Shown piece by piece: positions 32,790 through 37,572 of a stretch of 37,572 nt of DNA. The position numbers and the translations under genes are program-made. Each line of letters begins with the position of its first letter. Position 1 is the stretch's first letter. The stretch is taken from assembly GCA_000310025.1 (NCBI GenBank), contig FN649742.1, forward strand, positions 4,806,950-4,844,521, given 5' to 3'. The stretch comes from Ectocarpus siliculosus. Its lineage: Eukaryota > Sar > Phaeophyceae > Ectocarpales > Ectocarpaceae. The notes beneath the pieces were generated by a model. It was not told where the DNA came from and searched no databases. It worked only from the letters and a program-made list of their open reading frames with translations.

Positions 32790-33572
32790 CTATTTGGTGC
32801 ACATGGCGTCCAGGTTAGACCCCAGTTCTATGATGTGCTCGACAGCCAGCGTATCCTTCATGGTCCGGAGGGCGTTGATGCCCGCATCCTCCAACCCACA
32901 GAACGCCAGCAGCGGTATCCTGTAGAATATTGTGCCGAAACGCCTTTGCTGACAACCTTTCCTCTTTTCCTAGCAGACCGAATACTGTGTCCAGTTCGCC
33001 GCCATTGTCTTTCTTGAGGAACGGGCGCCCGCCAGGTGAACTCACCACCTACTGTACCACGGCACAAGGTCTGTTCCTTCCACACCGTGTGCCATACCGA
33101 CTAATTTGTTTCGGCGGGATTAGTCTGCTCCCCGTCTGTCGAGAGTCCGATCATCATCTTTTCTGCAGCCGGAATGTAGTAGGGGGTCTTGCCAACCAGT
33201 CCGAAGAAATCTTGGGGGCGCAGGCCGGCCCCGTTGGGGATGCCAACGCTGTGGCCACGCTGAAGACTATGTATTTGGAATTTTAACTCAGTCTCTTCCA
33301 ATGCCTTCAACAGCTTAGTTGGCCACCCTCTTCTCACCCTCTGCGACTTTCTCGGGAGTGTTGCCGAGCAGGTGCTCTTCTCCGCCGATATCGTCCAGGG
33401 CGAATTTCGTAGAATTTCCTTGAGCTCCCTCGGGACGGGACAGGCCCCATTCGGCGGAGCCGGGTGGATTTGTTCGATGGCGTCCATCACAGGTCGGCAC
33501 TCATTGGCGAGCATGTCCTCCATAAACATGCCCATGTCTTCCTCCTGCTTCTCCTGCATTAGCTCTAACAAT
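32790..33572 (-). pseudogene. uncertain minus-strand coding locus, probably decayed
   Basis: Protein-like segments occur in order on the minus strand. The first is MGMFMEDMLANECRPVMDAI...RELKEILR. Then KFALDDIGGEEHLLGNTPEK follows in a different frame. After a plausible 79-base intron (GTGAGA...CTTCAG) come RGHSVGIPNGAGLRPQDFFG and LVGKTPYYIPAAEKMMIGL, ending in a stop. Farther on are GRPFLKKDNGGELDTVFGLL and, after a CTACAG acceptor, LAFCGLEDAGINALRTMKD and AVEHIIELGSNLDAM ending in TAG at 32790-32792. The frame break after EILR and the stop between segments suggest a broken gene, although unresolved introns could explain part of this. I do not recognise the family. Confidence 0.4.
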
Positions 33573-33670
33573 GGGACCGTCTGTTAACGTATGTAAAACC
33601 CGTCTCCGACGCCGCCGTTTACGGGGATCTACGGGCTCCCGTTCGTAAGTGTACCAGCCGCGATGATGGT

Positions 33671-34129
33671 CATGAGCGGCCGATGGCAACGATTGGGCGG
33701 CTCTTGGACCCCACCGGGTGTTGGTAGGCTGGCAGCCCATGGGTGGTCTTTGGGCGGTCCATGGGCGGTCGACGACCCATGACGGCCCAAGGACGCCCCA
33801 TGAGCGACTAATTTCGACCTTGACGAGACTCATGCCAGCTGCCGTTGGACCGACGTAGGTCGTTGATGGATAAATATGTATGGACCCTTGTGTGGTACTG
33901 GCTGCCCGTTGAGGCGTCCAAGCGGGAAAAAAGCACGGGCACAGGTGGCATGCAGTTGAGATCACCACGGCAGATCAACCCTGCTTAGACAAGGTAGAGA
34001 GACTGAGAGGCATGAGGCCTGTTTTTCGAGACCAGTTTTCCAGTTATGACCACAAAAGACCGGAAGACCGGAAAGACCGGGCCGCCGGGCCGAAGGCCGA
34101 ACTGGGCCGAAGGGTCGAAGAGACCGGAC
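33671..34129 (+). repeat. dispersed repeat, copy 2, left part
   Basis: Same element as 22804-23206, same orientation, about 10.9 kb downstream. It starts CATGAGCGGCCGATGG, keeps GACGAGACTCATGCCAGCTG, and ends GTCGAAGAGACCGGAC. It differs by small indels and many substitutions, so the two copies are not recent duplicates. Confidence 0.85.
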
Positions 34130-34233
34130 GACACCGGACAAAGAACCAGTTCTATTTAGAACTGTTCTATGTGATATTGTTTCTACAGTTCCGCTTTTTA
34201 TTTAGTCCGTGGGTACGTGGGTAGACGATACTA

Positions 34234-34347
34234 TTCTTGTTATTTCACCGCCCGCCTCATCTGGCACGCCCTGGGTTCATCTTCGGCCTTTCGAAGACCC
34301 TCGGTGGTGTGTTCCGTGTTCACAGTCGTGCTGGCCACTGGATCTGT
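34234..34347 (+). repeat. dispersed repeat, copy 2, right part
   Basis: TTCTTGTTATTTCACCGCCC through CCACTGGATCTGT, matching 24153-24269. Here it lies only about 100 bases after the left part. A pair of TAGTCTA words follows at 34456-34473. Confidence 0.85.
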
Positions 34348-34532
34348 GTGTTTCGTCATGCGAGAGCTAGGTATGAGCCTATACATTCGCTATAAGTGGT
34401 ACAGCAGTAGTCAACGTTGACTAATTGCAGCATTAGTCTTCTACGTTGAAAAGTGTAGTCTACCTATAGTCTACAGCAGCATGGTCCACCTACATGCAGG
34501 GGTGAGGCGCCGCGCGGGGTAAGGAGCAGCTG

Positions 34533-34883
34533 GTGGCGGTGGTGGCGGAGGATTTACCAGGAGCCAAACACGTGTGCCGATTGTTTTGGGCTCTCTACAG
34601 CAGGCTCCAAAAGAAGGGCCCTGCGGTAGGGGCGTCCAAGGCAAGTACTGACAGAAATGTTCTTTTTTGTTTTTGTTCTTTTTTTGTGCGAAGATGCCGC
34701 TGCTCTTGTCGAAACATCAACGCCGGCGATTCACAACGATTTCTTGTCCATCCAAAACTCGGTATAGGTTGTACGACACTGGAACCTACAGGGGACATGG
34801 CGACGGAAGCCTTGAACGCTCTCGAAATGGAAGCCCTGCACGCTAACCGGCGGCAACTAAAATTCCTCCTTAGAATAGACTAG
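34533..34883 (+). CDS. unassigned open stretch, possibly one or two exons
   Basis: The frame is open for 116 codons from an internal ATG and ends TAG. Two parts look protein-like: AEDLPGAKHVCRLFWALYSR, followed by LQKKGPAVGASK, and GDMATEALNALEMEALHANR, followed by RQLKFLLRID. The middle is T-rich and Cys/Phe-biased, like an intron, and the first part ends AAG|GCAAGT, a possible GC donor. However, the obvious acceptor (CCTACAG) would not join in phase. Family unknown, and a real gene is uncertain. Confidence 0.3.
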   Translation: MAVVAEDLPGAKHVCRLFWALYSRLQKKGPAVGASKASTDRNVLFCFCSFFVRRCRCSCRNINAGDSQRFLVHPKLGIGCTTLEPTGDMATEALNALEMEALHANRRQLKFLLRID

Positions 34884-37427
34884 AAGCGTAGCCCTCGGAA
34901 CCGTCGTTTATATTTTTCATGCACCGGGAGGGAGCATCGCGGCATATATACATGTATGCATACCGTAGGTGCGGCTGCGATGGTACGACCGGCAAAACAT
35001 TGCCACGACATGAAGCATCGGTGCTTTGATTTTGCCGTAAAGACCAAGAAAACGGCACTTTCCGAGAGGTATACTCTGCTGTCGGTGGCTGCCGTCGATA
35101 CAACCAATGGTAAGGTACATGTTGTTGGTGTGGTGAGGTGTGTGGTGAGTCACGTTGCATTCCGTTTCCACCAAGTGCCGCACATGTAAACTAGAGTTCT
35201 GCTGCCGCGGCTTCTCAGCCGATGTGAGTTTTTATGCGTGGTGCCAAGGGTAAATTAAGAAGGAGCGGGCACCCCTTGGCTTGCTTGATTTGGCACGCTA
35301 TATCCACTTTGGGACGAGGGCCTATACATTTTTTACAACACGTCTTTTTTTTGGAACTTTGATTGACGCTTTATTGCAGTGCTATGCTGCACACCGGCAC
35401 GAGCTGCTGGAACAAGCAGGAACATTGACTAACGATCGAGTGACGTGGAGCGCTACTCTACAACAACAACTTGTACCAGATTGTAGCTGCGCTGCTGTGT
35501 ACATGGTCGGTCGACAACGGCAAACCCGCACACGAGAAAGACAGCCCCGTGGAGAGCGTTTCATGAACATGCCACCATATCATGTAGCCCAAAAATACAG
35601 ACTGCGTGTGCCCCTCCCGGAGCCTGCTTGATCCGCTTGACAGCACTTTCAGCTTGTCAGAAACCACCTGGATCCTGCTCTTCTGTGCCCAGCGCGTACA
35701 GAGAGAAGGAGAAAGAAGAGGAGGGAGCGAACGACGCCCGGCCACGCTGTGGCTGGGTGCCGTCGTACCGTCAGACGAAGGTAGGGGCATCGCCGGATCT
35801 CTCAGTCTAATAAGCAGCCGCTTGGGCGCCAGGTGTCGTTTTTTATTTACCAACAGCAAAGCGCACAAAAGATCATACCAGTGCTGGAGTGTAGGAGCTT
35901 GGTCCCAACCGATAGGGCTCGAGACAGAGGTACGTGTAGAACCAAACGAGTGTGGATCCAACTCGTCAGGCTTCTTGCGCCGATGACAGCTGTTGCATTG
36001 GTTGCAATAGTATTGCAGCCTGGCCGTTCGTGTTGTTTCGCAGCCTTTGTTGGTTGATTGGTCTCTTGACGCGGGTTTCATGTTGCGGATCAGGAGGTAC
36101 AGCAGATAGATATCTCTTTACAGCGGTTTGGCTGCATGCTTTGCATACTAGGTTGGAGCACACCATGTCGTCCGTCACCGCCTCTGTCTCCTCTACACTT
36201 GGTACATGCGCAGCTCAGCGTCTAGGGGCTCGAAAGAGAGACGAATCGCCGCAGGGCGTGCAAACAACAACCGGTAGAAATTGTAATTGTTTGACAACAA
36301 CACCAGTCTTTCCACAAATGAACGGGCTGCTGTACAGTATTAGAGTAAGTACAAAGACTCCCCCAGCAGCAGGAGTGAGTAGCAGGCTTGTTTCATGCCA
36401 GCGCGCTGTCAAAACGTGAGCCGCTTGAAGTAAGGCTGGTTTCCGTCGAACGTGTGCATACCCTGCCTGTCTCTCCCTTCCCTCGATCGATGCGCACCTT
36501 GGCGTTTCGCAGCTCGAAGAGAGAAATCGTATACCTCCACTACATAGTATCATAGACTAATGTACTGCTGTGCACGCGGCACGCCCGCGGACGCGCGCGG
36601 CCGGTGCATAACTCATCCAAAAACAAATTGCACACAAACAACTGCTGTTTTTGCATTGATACCGGACGGTTGAGCTTGTTTCCCGCAGGGGGAGATACCT
36701 GGACTCTTATTTGGATAGAGATGCATAGACTAATCGTTGTGTTTTTTACGAACAATAGCTTGGACCAGAGTTCTGGGTACACCATATTTGACATGAGATA
36801 TCACACCCCCTGGACCGATTTCAACGGTCGATTATTTCAAGGCAGAAAGAGTGGCATGCTGAAAATGAAAATGGCGACGTTGAACCGCATCGTTCTTATT
36901 ATGTAGAGCTTTCCGAAAACGCATCGCTTTTTATTTATACGTCCTCTTCCTAGAGAAATCGAGGTTTGCAAATTGGTCCAGGGGGGATGATACCTTACGT
37001 CACCTACGCATACGGCGGCCGAGCGTCCGTTTTTTTCAAACTAGAGCCACGTGTCTGTCGATCCATCTCATTCATTTCTGGTACCCGCTAGGCACGAGAG
37101 ACAAGAGAGGGGCAGTGTATCATATTACCGTTTATTTCCATGTTGGGGTTCTAGAAGTGTGTACCTTTTGGGGTCGTTCGCCTGTGACCACGGAAAGGCG
37201 TTCCGCGTTAGTTGGAAAGGAACGGATGTTAGCAGCAACTGAGCAGAGACCGCAACGGAGACAACAACAACAACATTTTATCTTGACGTTCACTGATTCT
37301 GATACTCCCCTGGCACCCTCCGTTGCGCAACCCTCTTTTTATTTTCTTTACAAAAACACGCTGTTGTCCGCTTTCTCCTTCTCTAGGGCGGCGTGTGTGC
37401 GGCCGCCTCAGCGCTGCCGCTGCCAAG
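34884..37427. other. mostly non-coding DNA with no confidently called gene
   Basis: About 2.5 kb. Two short stretches look slightly protein-like on the plus strand: 34974-35112, ending TTNGK|GTACAT, and the part of 35628-35780 reading YREKEKEEEGANDARPRCGW before GTAGGG. Neither could be tied to a family or to a splice-consistent chain. The last few hundred bases must hold the promoter or 5' leader of the gene starting at 37428. Confidence 0.35.
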
Positions 37428-37466
37428 ATGGTGCGCTGGTCGAAGCTTTCGGGGGTTGATAAGAAG
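37428..37466 (+). CDS. first coding exon of a plus-strand gene leaving the window
   Basis: ATG in good context (GCCAAGATGG), then 13 codons MVRWSKLSGVDKK, ending AAG|GTACGT, a clean phase-0 donor. The GC-rich leader upstream (GCGGCCGCCTCAGCGCTGCC) looks like a 5' leader. The rest of the gene is outside the window, so the product cannot be named. Confidence 0.45.
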
Positions 37467-37572
37467 GTACGTCTTTTGAGCGGCATAGTCTAGCTTCGAT
37501 TTGTACACGTATCAGATGGAGAAGTTGGAAGTATTGTGGAGAAAGCCAGCTCGGCCGAGACAGACCGAGATG

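Noticed and set aside
22804-34347. The repeat pair as long terminal repeats of one retrotransposon
   Set aside because: The intervening 10 kb contains a multi-exon channel-like gene and no reverse transcriptase, integrase or gag-like frame, and the copies differ in internal structure.
35458-36081. Minus-strand frame of 207 codons
   Set aside because: No domain or splice support, and composition does not differ from the surrounding non-coding DNA.
1-37572. CRISPR arrays, bacterial operons, insertion sequences or rRNA genes
   Set aside because: None seen. Gene structure is eukaryotic throughout, the direct repeats are not regularly spaced, and no rRNA or intact tRNA fold was found.

Overview
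The window is nuclear DNA from a complex eukaryote, most likely a brown alga (Ectocarpus-like stramenopile). This is inferred from gene style and not from a marker gene. Genes are built of short GC-rich exons separated by introns of roughly 200-1,000 bases with GTGAGT/GTAAGT-type donors. Coding triplet runs encode poly-Gly, poly-Ala and poly-Ser. Untranslated tails look long, the three leftmost genes alternate in strand, and there are no operons or bacterial signals.

Layout. 232-9768 (+): eleven phase-0 exons of a vigilin-like protein with multiple KH RNA-binding modules, cut off at its 5' end by the window edge. 9769-14055: convergent 3' flanks without recognisable genes. 14056-16822 (-): a complete six-exon serine/threonine protein kinase. 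16847-17636: divergent intergenic region. 17775-22131 (+): a nine-exon endonuclease III homologue (NTH1 type) with the catalytic Lys/Asp and the 4Fe-4S cysteine cluster, including a GC-AG intron. 22132-27192: repeat-rich intergenic DNA. 27960-31343 (+), with a possible extra upstream exon at 27193-27333: a two-transmembrane protein that looks like an amiloride-sensitive sodium channel (DEG/ENaC/ASC) relative. 31344-37427: mostly non-coding, with a decayed or uncertain minus-strand coding locus (32790-33572), a second copy of a dispersed repeat, and one unassigned open stretch near 34.5 kb. At 37428 a short first exon appears to open another plus-strand gene that leaves the window.

The genes do not form a pathway. 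They are independent housekeeping or regulatory genes: RNA binding, signalling, base-excision DNA repair and a membrane channel. The most interesting items are the channel-like gene, because its family is known mainly from animals; the repeatedly expanded, all-phase-0 KH protein; the GC-AG intron; a decayed exon duplication; and a pair of long dispersed repeats surrounded by an over-represented TAGACTA/TAGTCTA word. All exon boundaries were inferred by eye from reading frame, splice consensus and phase, and no transcript data were available.
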